Source: Fibrobacterota bacterium
GTDB taxonomy: Bacteria > Fibrobacterota > Fibrobacteria > UBA5070
DNA: 64,000 bases
Assembly (NCBI GenBank): GCA_016715065.1
Contig: JADKBN010000031.1
Coordinates: 124,001-188,000 of the forward strand
Direction: 5' to 3'
This document shows, piece after piece, positions 7,671 through 16,214 of this stretch. Each line of letters starts with the position of its first letter. Position 1 is the stretch's first letter. The notes below the pieces were generated by a model, which saw only the letters and a list, made by a program, of their open reading frames with translations, had not been told where the DNA came from and ran no database searches. The position numbers and the translations under genes were made by a program.

Positions 7671-8927
7671 CTATGGACGCGAAGCCCGCCAGCGACATAT
7701 CTCGTCTTGACTGGATCCGACCTTCTCGATGGCCATCGCGTAGGACGCGACCAGGTCGGGGGCCGGATTCGGGAAATGCGGCAGTTTCAGGAGCGATTCG
7801 TTCAGGGCGCGGGTTCGAGGAAGATCAAGACCTCGGTAATCGGGCGCGATCTCCCCTGGCGGAAGCCGCAAAATGTCAGCGAACGATCCTTCGACGAAGA
7901 ACGGCTGCTGGTGCAACAGCGGATAGCGTGGACGCCCGACCACGCATCCCTCCGCCTCCAGGGCTTCCCGCCAGCCTTCCGCATCGAGAGGTCCGTCCAC
8001 ATGCCGCACGAGGAATTCGAAGTAGACGCGGGACCGGTCCGGATCGTCGCCGTAGGTCGCGAATCCATGGCGCGACAGCGCCCTGGACAACGGCTCTATG
8101 TTGGTCTTGCGCACGGCGTTGTTGCTTGACAATTTTCGAAGTTGCTCCAATCCGATGGCCGCCGACACAGGCGCGATGCGGGTCTTGATTCCAAAACTGG
8201 TGGCCGCGAAGCGACGATCGGCCGTGGGAAGTTCCCCGATGCGCGTGATGTCCCCCAGCAGGTTCGCCCGGTCCCAAAGAGCACGTTCATTGGTGAGGAA
8301 CACGCCTCCCTCCCCCGCTGGCGCGAGCTTGTCGCCTTGGAGACTGAAGACCGACACATCGCCGAAGGAACCGCAGGGCTTTCCTTTCCAGGTGGCACCA
8401 TGCGCGTGGGACGCGTCTTCGATCACGCGCAGACCGTTCCGCTCCGCGAACTCCAGCTGCGCATCGTAGTCGCACGGGTAGCCCCACAGTGGAACCACGA
8501 CCATCGCGCGCGTCCGCGAATCGAGCTTCGCTTGCATGTCGGCCAGATCCATTCCCAAAGTGGTGCCGTCGCTTTCGCAGAACACCGGCACAAGCCCGAG
8601 CCACAACATGGGAAGCACGCTCGCCCAGAAGGTGGCGGTCGGCACCAGCACCTTGTCTCCGGGCTTGAGATCCAACGCCCAGTACGCGGCAAGCAGAGCG
8701 GCCGTGCCGTTGTTGTGCGCCAAGGCGTGTGTTCGACCTGAAAAACCGGCGTAGGCGGCTTCCAATTCACGAATGACAGGATGTGTCGATATGTTCGCAT
8801 CCTCGAAAAGCCGTGAGATGGCGCCCAGCTCCTCGCCCCCCAGGACGGGCCAGCGCTGGCTTTTCCGGAATTCTTCCGGATGATTCTCGACAGCGGGCGA
8901 TCCACCGAACAGCGCGAGCTTATCCAT
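7671..8927 (-). CDS. DegT/DnrJ/EryC1/StrS-family aminotransferase
   Basis: 418 residues from ATG 8927, with GGAG eight bases upstream. The PLP fold is seen in NNGTAALLAAYWAL, PTATFWASVLPML, VIEDASHAHGA (Asp for the pyridine nitrogen), and the Schiff-base lysine in SLQGDKLAPAGEGG. Members transfer an amino group to keto-sugars for surface glycans or antibiotics; some are dehydratases, but those replace the lysine, which is present here. The start overlaps the end of the GlpD-like gene by 8 bases, so the two are one operon. That pairing suggests the substrate is made by the FAD enzyme, which is inference. Confidence 0.85.
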   Translation of the reverse strand: MDKLALFGGSPAVENHPEEFRKSQRWPVLGGEELGAISRLFEDANISTHPVIRELEAAYAGFSGRTHALAHNNGTAALLAAYWALDLKPGDKVLVPTATFWASVLPMLWLGLVPVFCESDGTTLGMDLADMQAKLDSRTRAMVVVPLWGYPCDYDAQLEFAERNGLRVIEDASHAHGATWKGKPCGSFGDVSVFSLQGDKLAPAGEGGVFLTNERALWDRANLLGDITRIGELPTADRRFAATSFGIKTRIAPVSAAIGLEQLRKLSSNNAVRKTNIEPLSRALSRHGFATYGDDPDRSRVYFEFLVRHVDGPLDAEGWREALEAEGCVVGRPRYPLLHQQPFFVEGSFADILRLPPGEIAPDYRGLDLPRTRALNESLLKLPHFPNPAPDLVASYAMAIEKVGSSQDEICRWRASRP

Positions 8928-10371
8928 GATTCCAACTCCTGCGAAAATCGTCCTGTGCTTGGATGTAACTATCCAGGTCGGCCTTCGCGCCGTCGAGGTC
9001 GTCGGGATGCAGGATCGAAGCGATGCGAGCCAGATCGCCCAGATGCTCCCGCGACCGACCGATGCCTCCGTGGGCGATCCACTGGCCGGCATTTGTGCGA
9101 CGACGCAGGTAATCTTCGAGGGTTCGGCAAGCCTCGTGATCGCGGCACCAGGCGGGATCGACGAGGGACATGCCCCCGAAATTTTCACGGGTGGTGGGAC
9201 GTGCGCGCGGAGGCGCTACCGGAAATCCATTGGGACGGATTTTGTCTCCATGGATGCGTTCGTGCATCAGGATGGCGAAATCCAGCGCCCCGGACAATTT
9301 CCCTCCGAAAGCCGTCGACCAGGGAATCTCCGGGTGTTCCTCGAGGATGGCGCGTCGGGAAAGGTCCAGGGAGTAGGAAACCTTGCGGCCCGGCGGCAAG
9401 GCGAGCGGGCGCGTCCCCACCCGGACGTTCAAGATGTCGTCCCGCGTCCAACGGCGAGCGCTGTTGCGGTTGAGCCGTTCCAAAAGGAAGTCGACATCCT
9501 CCGCCGTCGCGCGTCCCTCGTCGGGATGCGTGATATCGGTTTCTGTCGGACCCCACATGGCGACCGGCCCCCAAGGCACCCAGCACAGCGCGTCGCCTTC
9601 GTGCTCCATCTCCATGGCCAATGCCTGTTCACCGCCCGCGTTGGGGAGAAGGAGATACACGCCTTTGCTGTGGTGGTGGCGGGTGGAGGTGGAAACACCC
9701 CACTCCTTGTTGACAGAATCCGCCCATGGGCCGGCGCAGTTCACCACCCTCCGCGCTTCGACCTTGCGCTCGCGCCCGGTGATCGAGTCGCGCAGCACGA
9801 CGTGAAACAACCGAGCCTGCCCATCCCAAGTCAACGAGGCGATCAAGGTGTGGTTGAGCGCGCGTTCGAATCGGCCCGACCCCACGAGCCAATCCAGGCA
9901 GAACAGGGCGTCGGACGATCGAAGGAATCCTTCCTCGTAGGACCAACCTCTCGCGAACCGACCGCCTCGGAACCCCAGTTCCTCGGCGGTACACGGCGAA
10001 GGCAACACGGGTCCGCGACGGAAATTCGACAGCGCACGATAAAGCTGCAATCCCGCCCACACGAACCATCCTGGCCGCCCTCCACGAAGCAGCGGGAGAA
10101 ACACGATTCGACGGACATCCGCCTGGTCGGGTCGGCGCGCCAGCAACCGATCCCGTGAGCGGGAAAACTTGCGAACCAGTTTGAATTCCAGGTTCTTCAG
10201 GTAGAGCAAGCCGCCCCAGATCATCATCCCCGATGCTTGGCTGGTACCGGATGCGAAGTCGCCGCGCTCCACCAGCAACACCTCGCGACCGCGCCGCGCG
10301 GCCACATGGAAAAAACATGCGCCGGTGATCCCTCCACCGATCACGAGAGTTTCGACGGATTCGGCATTCAT
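8920..10371 (-). CDS. FAD-dependent oxidoreductase, glycerol-3-phosphate dehydrogenase-like
   Basis: 483 residues from ATG 10371, which places the FAD dinucleotide-binding motif VIGGGITGACFFHVAARRG at residues 9-27. GGLLYLKNLEFKLVRKFSRSRDRLL corresponds to the GlpD segment GGLRYLEHYEFRLVREAL, and the all-helical C-terminal domain (DYLRRRTNAG, HGGIGRSREHLGDLARIA) is GlpD-type. The stretch GTSQASGMMIWGG replaces the usual S-S-K/R-L-I-H-GG, so a basic and a histidine residue near the active site are gone and the substrate is probably not plain glycerol 3-phosphate. Coupled to the downstream DegT aminotransferase. No membrane helices; GlpD proteins sit peripherally on the inner membrane. Confidence 0.8.
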   Translation of the reverse strand: MNAESVETLVIGGGITGACFFHVAARRGREVLLVERGDFASGTSQASGMMIWGGLLYLKNLEFKLVRKFSRSRDRLLARRPDQADVRRIVFLPLLRGGRPGWFVWAGLQLYRALSNFRRGPVLPSPCTAEELGFRGGRFARGWSYEEGFLRSSDALFCLDWLVGSGRFERALNHTLIASLTWDGQARLFHVVLRDSITGRERKVEARRVVNCAGPWADSVNKEWGVSTSTRHHHSKGVYLLLPNAGGEQALAMEMEHEGDALCWVPWGPVAMWGPTETDITHPDEGRATAEDVDFLLERLNRNSARRWTRDDILNVRVGTRPLALPPGRKVSYSLDLSRRAILEEHPEIPWSTAFGGKLSGALDFAILMHERIHGDKIRPNGFPVAPPRARPTTRENFGGMSLVDPAWCRDHEACRTLEDYLRRRTNAGQWIAHGGIGRSREHLGDLARIASILHPDDLDGAKADLDSYIQAQDDFRRSWNHG

Positions 10372-10550
10372 GGATTGGATCGGCCCCATTGGCGCGACGG
10401 GATGCAATTGTCGATGGGTACCAGTCCAAGGTGTTCATTCATCATGATCTGGTTCGTAATTCAAATCTCGCGCCAAAACCATTCGCCCCGATGGAATGAA
10501 TCGTTGCCCGATCCCGTGCAGTCCGCGACCTGCACTCCATCGCTCATCCC

Positions 10551-10590
10551 GAAAACAAAACGACCCCGACAGCGGAAGCTGCCGAGGTCG
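10551..10590 (-). terminator. Rho-independent terminator (minus strand)
   Basis: A 30-base hairpin at 10561-10590 with 13 stem positions, two mismatches and a four-base loop, followed on the minus strand by TTTTGTTTTC. It would end transcripts coming from pfp. Stem core and C-A mismatch are shared with the terminator at 4622. Confidence 0.7.
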
Positions 10591-10658
10591 AAAATCATCA
10601 AAACCGCATTCATGATTTGACGAGAGGCCGGAGGGATGCAGTCGAAGTCAACCGAACC
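10551..10658 (-). repeat. Two-copy 3'-end element, copy B
   Basis: On the minus strand it begins GGTTCGGTTGACTTCGACTG, contains GCATCCCTCCGGCCTCTCGT, and ends in a hairpin and TTTTGTTTTC. It matches copy A at 7518-7620 along its whole length with scattered substitutions, and both copies end sharply at CCGAACC. It lies 180 bases downstream of pfp. Confidence 0.6.
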
Positions 10659-10838
10659 AGAAGCCGCAGTTAACCTACGCCGAGTGGAGAGGAGGCCGAG
10701 TATGTCAAGGTTCCTGGCGAGCGAGGCGGAGTCAGACGAAGCGGCTGGGGTATCCTGCGACCAAGACGTCCGCGTCGGGACGTCGCGGGAGCAGGAGGGG
10801 CCCCAGCAAGCGAGTATAGCCCGCCGCAGCCGGCAGGA

Positions 10839-12482
10839 TCAGCCCTGTTCGAGTTCCAGGGTCTTCGTGGTCGCGTCGCACACTTCGGTGGGTCCCCAGT
10901 ACTGGATGGGGCCGGGGTACACGTACGATTCGGTCTCCGCCCACACCTTGCGGTTGGCTTCCAGCTTCTTGAAGGGAGCCGCGTCCAGCTCCACCAGGGC
11001 CTTGCGAATCACGGGCTTGTCGTGGCCGTGGCGACGCTCGATGTTCATCATCTGCGTGACGGGGATGCCGCCGGGAACCCACTTCTCGATGCCCTTGGTG
11101 AGGCTGGAGCAAGTGGCCATGTAGCCAGTCTTGCCGCCGTTGACGAGCAACCCCGCGACGTAGCCCAAGGAGTAGCAGTAGTCGGCGTCGAAATTCGACG
11201 GAGCCGCGCAACGACCTTCGTAGCCGAAGAAGTGCGTGAGGAAGCTGAACTTGGCCTTGGAACCGCGCTTTTTCAGTTCGGCGGTGACCATCTCGCCCAG
11301 CAGCTTCTCGGTTTCGATGCGGCTGACCTGCACGTTGCCGTGCGGGTCGCGGTCCAGCAAGAGCTGTCCGCGGATACCGAAAGGCAGCGAGAAGTAGGTG
11401 GCGGCGACGTCCGCTGCCAGGAACTTCTTGAGGAGCTCTTCCTTGGCGGCCTGGTCTGCTGCGGCTTCGAAAGCGGCGGCTTCGTGGGCCATCAGGTCGT
11501 TGAGGGTGGAGATCAGCTTCTTGACGTCGGGCATGAATTCCACGAGGCCTTCGGGGATCACGGCCACGCCGAAGTTCTTGCCGGCCTTGGAGCGCAGTTC
11601 CACAAGGTCGGCCATGGAGGCCACGACCTGCGCGAGGGTCTCGCCCTTCTTCTCGATCTCTTCGGAGATCAAGGTGAGGTTGGGCTGGGTCTGCAGACCG
11701 GCTTCCAGAGCCAGGTGCGAGGCGGAGCGGCCCATGATCTTGATGTAGTGCCAGTACTTCTTGGCCGACAAGCAATCGCGCTGGATGTTGCCGATCAATT
11801 CCGCGTAGGTCTTGGCGGCGGTGTCGAAGCCGAACGAGGTGGGGATCTGGGCGTTCTTGAGGTCGCCGTCGATGGTCTTGGGGCAGCCCACGACAGAAAT
11901 CGGCGAGCCCTTGGCCTTGAACCATTCGGCCAGCACGGCGGCGTTGGTGTTGGAGTCGTCGCCGCCGATGATCACCACGGCGTTGGCCTTGAGGCCTTCC
12001 AAGACGGCCTTGCACTTGAGGAACTGCTCTTCGGTTTCCAGCTTGGTGCGGCCACTACCGATGATGTCGAAGCCGCCGGTGTTGCGGTAGGCGTCCATGA
12101 TCTCGGGGGTGATTTCCAGGTACTTGCCTTCTTCCAGGCCCGAAGGTCCGCCCAAGAAGCCCAGCACGCGCGAAGCGGGATTGATGGCCTTGAGGCCGTC
12201 GAAGATGCCCGCGATCACGTTGTGGCCGCCGGGAGCTTGGCCGCCGGAGAGGACCACGCCCACGGTGAGGGGGCCGGCGAGCTTGGAGGTTCCAGCCACG
12301 AATTCGGCCACGGGCTGTCCGTAGGTCTGGGGGAACAGGGCCTTGACCGCGGCTTGATCAGCCACGGATTCGGTGGCGCCGCCGAACTTGAGTTCCACTG
12401 CCGCCGGCCCGCTGCGAAGCACGGGGGGCAACTTGGGCTGGTAGGCCTTGCGGGCGATCTGGAGAGCGGACAGCTGGGTCAT
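10839..12482 (-). CDS. pfp: Pyrophosphate-dependent phosphofructokinase
   Basis: 547 residues, the long PFP form. Diagnostic motifs: GGDDSNTN at 173-180 (the second Asp blocks ATP and marks PPi use), PKTIDGD at 201-207 with the catalytic Asp and the PPi-specific Lys, and MGRSASH at 250-256 for fructose 6-phosphate. It reversibly makes fructose 1,6-bisphosphate from fructose 6-phosphate and PPi, saving ATP in glycolysis, common in anaerobic fibre degraders. The start ATG 12482 gives the normal N-terminus (ALQIARKAYQPKLPPVL). It stands alone, with a terminator downstream at 10551-10590. Confidence 0.95.
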   Translation of the reverse strand: MTQLSALQIARKAYQPKLPPVLRSGPAAVELKFGGATESVADQAAVKALFPQTYGQPVAEFVAGTSKLAGPLTVGVVLSGGQAPGGHNVIAGIFDGLKAINPASRVLGFLGGPSGLEEGKYLEITPEIMDAYRNTGGFDIIGSGRTKLETEEQFLKCKAVLEGLKANAVVIIGGDDSNTNAAVLAEWFKAKGSPISVVGCPKTIDGDLKNAQIPTSFGFDTAAKTYAELIGNIQRDCLSAKKYWHYIKIMGRSASHLALEAGLQTQPNLTLISEEIEKKGETLAQVVASMADLVELRSKAGKNFGVAVIPEGLVEFMPDVKKLISTLNDLMAHEAAAFEAAADQAAKEELLKKFLAADVAATYFSLPFGIRGQLLLDRDPHGNVQVSRIETEKLLGEMVTAELKKRGSKAKFSFLTHFFGYEGRCAAPSNFDADYCYSLGYVAGLLVNGGKTGYMATCSSLTKGIEKWVPGGIPVTQMMNIERRHGHDKPVIRKALVELDAAPFKKLEANRKVWAETESYVYPGPIQYWGPTEVCDATTKTLELEQG

Positions 12483-12632
12483 TCAGGACTCCGAATTGTT
12501 GCTGGATGCATGCGCCGTGGGCGGTTTCCCCACCGTCGCGGTGACAGGAAACCAAAGGTAGAAACCGGAGCTCGGGGTCCGGTACCGGGGCAGCGACCAG
12601 CTGTTTGCCAAGGGCATCCACAGGCTCCAGGT

Positions 12633-13775
12633 TTAGCGGAATTCCGGGGCCTTGCCAATGAGATTCAGAAGGCGCTTTTCGATCAGATGCCAGCTGACCC
12701 AGGCGATGCCGGCAGACAGCGCCAATGAGCTGAGGTAGAACCCGATCAAGCCCCAGGTGGACCACCGGCCGATCAAGTCTTTCCAATACACCCCCGTCAC
12801 CATGGTGATCGGATACGACACCAGATAGAGGGAATAGCTGTAGAACCCCACGAGCCGCAACGGTCGCCACGAGAGGATCCGCGCAATGGGACCGGATCCC
12901 AGCGCGAGAAGGAGGATTCCGCACCATTGCAGAAGCCCCCAACTGAACGCAGCAGCCTTCAACTGGTCCTGGGTAGGGTGCTCGAAATACGATGTGACAA
13001 TGGGAGTCACTGTGAACAAGCTCGCCCCAGCGGCAACCATGATCCAAGCGGCTTTGGGAGAGGGCAGGCTGGCTTTTTCTTTCAGGACGGCGATCAGCCC
13101 TCCAGCAGCCAGCGCGTCCGCTCGACAGATTGTCAACGCGTAGACCGCATCGTAGGTGAACCCGGACCCGATCATGACCATACGTATCAATGGTGCGGAA
13201 AGGAGAAGAGCAATGGCCACCAAGGGTAGCCGACGAATTCCGACCAAGGCGACAATGGCGGGCCAAACCAGGTAGAACTGTTCCTCCACCCCCAAGGACC
13301 AAAGATGCCCGATCAGCGGGTCGCCTTTGGGCCAGCCGTTGACTCCCCAGTTCAGCCAATTGTGGAGGAACGTTGCGTACCACAGGAAATTCGAGCGCGG
13401 TGTCTGCGCGTACTCCAATGTCCAGCCAATGACCAACGGCAGAACCCACACCGTGCCCACCAAGACCACGAAATAGATCGGAAAAATCCGAACGGTGCGC
13501 CGCAAATAGAATCTGCCAACCCAGCCCGGTGAATCCACCTGCCGCAGCAGGATCCCGGTGATCAGGAAGCCGGAGAGCACGAAGAACAGGTCCACCCCTG
13601 CCCAGCCCATTTCCCCAAAGAAACCCAGACTTCGCGACAGGGGGTGATCGCCCAAGGCAGGGCCGAAGAGCTTGGTGTGAAAAAAATGAACCATCAGGAA
13701 GGCGAAGCCGCGCAAACCTTCCAACGCAGGAATCCGCGCGTTTCCGGAAAATGCCTGGAGACTCGATGGATTCAT
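12633..13775 (-). CDS. Acyltransferase family 3 membrane protein
   Basis: 380 residues. ARIPALEGLRGFAFLMVHFFH near the N-terminus carries the GLRG and catalytic His of OafA/YrhL-type acyltransferases. GVDLFFVLSGFLITG and FYLRRTVRIFPIYF follow, then about ten membrane segments and the closing HLIEKRLL. These enzymes move acetyl or other acyl groups across the membrane onto glycans. Neighbours do not identify the acceptor. ATG 13775 is preferred (AAGG eight bases upstream); longer forms from 13808 or GTG 13838 are possible. Confidence 0.85.
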   Translation of the reverse strand: MNPSSLQAFSGNARIPALEGLRGFAFLMVHFFHTKLFGPALGDHPLSRSLGFFGEMGWAGVDLFFVLSGFLITGILLRQVDSPGWVGRFYLRRTVRIFPIYFVVLVGTVWVLPLVIGWTLEYAQTPRSNFLWYATFLHNWLNWGVNGWPKGDPLIGHLWSLGVEEQFYLVWPAIVALVGIRRLPLVAIALLLSAPLIRMVMIGSGFTYDAVYALTICRADALAAGGLIAVLKEKASLPSPKAAWIMVAAGASLFTVTPIVTSYFEHPTQDQLKAAAFSWGLLQWCGILLLALGSGPIARILSWRPLRLVGFYSYSLYLVSYPITMVTGVYWKDLIGRWSTWGLIGFYLSSLALSAGIAWVSWHLIEKRLLNLIGKAPEFR

Positions 13776-13888
13776 ACAAAAGCCTTGAAGGAGGTAAACT
13801 CTGGTCATCAGCGAGGCCAGCCCGCCGAATTGAGACACAATATAAATGGTTACGTCTCGTCGGTTTCCTGTCTGAGGCCTTTTTACGC

Positions 13889-14902
13889 TTATTGAATTTC
13901 CCGAAAGGCAAGAATTGTTTCCAAGGAGTCTGCTCCGAACGCCAGGGCGATCAGGCGATCCACACCCAACGCCACCCCGGCGCCGGAAGGCATCCCCGCG
14001 CGCAGGGCATCCACGAGCTCCAGCGAAATTCCCGGGGACTCCTTTCCGGCGGCGAGCCGCGCGGTCCGTTCGTCGCGAAAGCGCGCGGCCTGCTCCACCG
14101 GATCCACCAGCTCATCGTAGCCGTTGGTGAGCTCCACGCCTTTCCAGTACATCTCGGCGCGCATGGCCACTTCCACCCCGCCGTGGGATTCCACCCGGGC
14201 CAAGGCCGCTCGCGAGGGCGGATACCCCCACAGGAACACCGGCTCGGGATCGCCCAGTCCAGGCTCCACCTTGCTGACCATCAACAGATCGATCCAGCCA
14301 TCGCGATCGCCGGAGGGCAACTGCGGCAACACCGCCATGGCATCCTCGGCCGCGGCACGGATTTTGTCCAACGAGTCAGAAAACGGATCCACCCCCGCAC
14401 GTTCCACGAACGCCTCCCGCACGCTCAGCCAACGTGCCGGCGGAAGGCTCGGCACCACCGCGCGGCAAAGAAGTTCCACTTCCCGGCACAGCTCCCGCAG
14501 GCTCCAGCCGGGCCGGTACCACTCCAGCAACGTGAATTCTGGATTGTGCCAGCGCCCGGCGCCCTCGTCGCGAAACGCCTTGGCCATCTGGTAGATGGGG
14601 CCGCTCCCTGCCGCCACCAAACGCTTCATGTGGAATTCCGGACTGGTCTGAAGCCACCACGGGTCTTTGTGGAACTGGCTTTTGACCGCGAAGGAATCGA
14701 TCCACAAATCCACTGTGCCGGTCGGCGCCAGTTGAGGCGTTTCCACCTCCATGACCCCGGCGGCGAAAAAGAACTCCCGGATCGCACGAAGCTTTCCCGC
14801 TCGAAACGTCAATGCCTCCAGGCTTGCACCTGGTCGCCAAACATCCGTAGCTTGCAGATTCACCACATTGCCCTCCAGCTTCCGAATCGGCAAAGCTACC
14901 AC
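13889..14902 (-). CDS. epmA: EF-P--(R)-beta-lysine ligase
   Basis: 337 residues, a class II lysyl-tRNA-synthetase-like catalytic core without an anticodon domain. FFFAAGVMEVETPQL, LQTSPEFHMKRLVAAG, GRWHNPEFTLLEWYRPG and the closing ALGVDRLIALAFG match GenX/PoxA. It attaches beta-lysine to elongation factor P so ribosomes can pass polyproline stretches. The beta-lysine maker epmB lies 54 bases away, divergently. The listed start is GTG 14902; GTG 14866, behind GGAGG, would fit the family N-terminus better. efp itself and epmC are not in the window. Confidence 0.92.
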   Translation of the reverse strand: MVALPIRKLEGNVVNLQATDVWRPGASLEALTFRAGKLRAIREFFFAAGVMEVETPQLAPTGTVDLWIDSFAVKSQFHKDPWWLQTSPEFHMKRLVAAGSGPIYQMAKAFRDEGAGRWHNPEFTLLEWYRPGWSLRELCREVELLCRAVVPSLPPARWLSVREAFVERAGVDPFSDSLDKIRAAAEDAMAVLPQLPSGDRDGWIDLLMVSKVEPGLGDPEPVFLWGYPPSRAALARVESHGGVEVAMRAEMYWKGVELTNGYDELVDPVEQAARFRDERTARLAAGKESPGISLELVDALRAGMPSGAGVALGVDRLIALAFGADSLETILAFREIQ

Positions 14903-14956
14903 CTGGAGTTTCCAGACAATCGCTTGGCATCCCCTGCCAGGATATCTTTGCGGACA

Positions 14957-15991
14957 ATGATGATCCGAGATGCCGCGATCGAGATGTTGGGCAGCGCGCC
15001 CGTTCCTGTGTCCGAATCAAGTAGGCTGTCCGATTGGACAACCCAGTTGCGGGATGCCTTCCGCGATCCCGTCTTGCTTGCCGAGCATCTGGGAATCCCT
15101 TTGGCCTCCCTGCCTGCGCTATCGGGCAAGTCCACGTTCCCTTTGCTGGTTCCGCGGGCCTTCGCCGACCGCATGGAGCGCGGCAATCCCGTGGACCCGC
15201 TGCTTTTGCAGATCTGGCCCGACCACGCCGAGCTCCTGCCGACCTCCGACGAGAAGACGGATCCTGTCGGAGATGGGTCGTCCGTGCGCAGTCCCGGCCT
15301 GCTCCAGAAATACAGCTCCCGCGCCCTGATCCTGACCACGGGCGCCTGCGCCATCCACTGCCGGTATTGTTTTCGCCAGGAATTCCCCTACAACCAATCC
15401 ACTCCCGATTGGCTACCGCGCCTGGCCTACCTGCGGGATCATCCCGAAATCGACGAGGTGGTGTTGTCCGGCGGCGACCCCTTGATGCTGGGCAACGCAG
15501 CGCTGGAGCGGATCTGGCGCGCCCTTGAGGAGATCCCGCATCTTCGCACCCTGCGCCTCCACACCAGGCTTCCGGTGGTGCTGCCGGATCGGGTGGATCG
15601 CGACCTGGAGTCCCTGGTGGGCTCCAGCCGTTTGAAGGTGGCGGTGGTGATCCACTCCAACCACGCCCGCGAACTGGACGACCAGGTGGCGCGAGCTGTC
15701 GCCAAATTCCGTCAAGCAGGCGCCGTGGTCCTGAACCAGTCGGTGCTGCTGGCCCGCGTCAACGACGACGTGGAAATCCTGCTCGCGCTCTCCACGCGGC
15801 TGTGGGAGATCGGAGTTCTGCCCTATTACCTCCACGCCCTGGACCGGGTCCGCGGGGCGGGGCGGTTTTTCGTGCCGGACACCGTGGCGGTGGAACTGGT
15901 TGGACGCCTGCGCGAACGCACCTCCGGATACCTCGTGCCTAGACTGGTGCGAGAGATCGAAGGGGAGCCCTCGAAGACTCCCCTGGCGTAG
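14957..15991 (+). CDS. epmB: EF-P beta-lysylation protein, lysine 2,3-aminomutase
   Basis: 344 residues. The radical-SAM cluster motif CAIHCRYC (Cys131, 135, 138) is followed by VVLSGGDPLMLG and LRLHTRLPVVLP, all typical of EpmB/YjeK. The C-terminal PYYLHALDRVRGAG carries the PLP-lysine-equivalent region of the shorter aminomutases, though the PLP lysine cannot be assigned with certainty. It converts (S)-alpha-lysine to (R)-beta-lysine for EpmA. ATG 14957 is chosen because similarity begins there; the open frame continues far upstream over epmA but only as antisense. The ribosome site is weak. Confidence 0.92.
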   Translation: MMIRDAAIEMLGSAPVPVSESSRLSDWTTQLRDAFRDPVLLAEHLGIPLASLPALSGKSTFPLLVPRAFADRMERGNPVDPLLLQIWPDHAELLPTSDEKTDPVGDGSSVRSPGLLQKYSSRALILTTGACAIHCRYCFRQEFPYNQSTPDWLPRLAYLRDHPEIDEVVLSGGDPLMLGNAALERIWRALEEIPHLRTLRLHTRLPVVLPDRVDRDLESLVGSSRLKVAVVIHSNHARELDDQVARAVAKFRQAGAVVLNQSVLLARVNDDVEILLALSTRLWEIGVLPYYLHALDRVRGAGRFFVPDTVAVELVGRLRERTSGYLVPRLVREIEGEPSKTPLA

Positions 15992-16019
15992 AGCATCGTC
16001 CTGGATGACAGGCTATCAT

Positions 16020-16175
16020 CCGTTCGTCCTGAGGAGGTGGCGCAGCCACCGTCTCGAAGGGCGAAGTTAGCAGAGTCAATACTGGGACAACACACCAGCG
16101 TTCCATCCTGCAGGCCCAGAAACTGACTTCGCCCTTCGAGACGCCGCCCTGCGGTCGGCTCCTCAGGACGAACGG
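16020..16175. repeat. REP-like composite inverted repeat
   Basis: The left arm (16020-16067) reads CCGTTCGTCCTGAGGAG, an inner GGTGG/CCACC hairpin, then GTCTCGAAGGGCGAAGT. The right arm (16126-16175) is its inverse: ACTTCGCCCTTCGAGAC, a GC hairpin, then CTCCTCAGGACGAACGG. A 58-base unrelated core lies between. It fills the gap between epmB and the VWA gene, which converge. A variant copy is at 26174-26304. Confidence 0.85.
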
Positions 16176-16214
16176 CTTTCGCGATCTCCTACAAGGCCTT
16201 GTCCAGGTGGGTTC

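Larger units (their letters stand above)
10372..10838. other. Intergenic region with terminator and repeat
   Basis: 467 bases between two leftward genes, pfp and the GlpD-like gene. It holds the second copy of the two-copy element with its hairpin (10551-10658) and a short inverted repeat GACGTCC/GGACGTC near 10768-10787. The remainder shows no convincing gene; the promoter of the GlpD-DegT operon should lie in 10372-10550. Confidence 0.6.

Noticed and set aside
8926..10158. Rightward 410-aa open frame
   Set aside because: Antisense to the GlpD-like gene; no domain seen.
11022..12728. Rightward 568-aa open frame
   Set aside because: Mirror of pfp codon bias; Gly/Val/His-rich with no motif.
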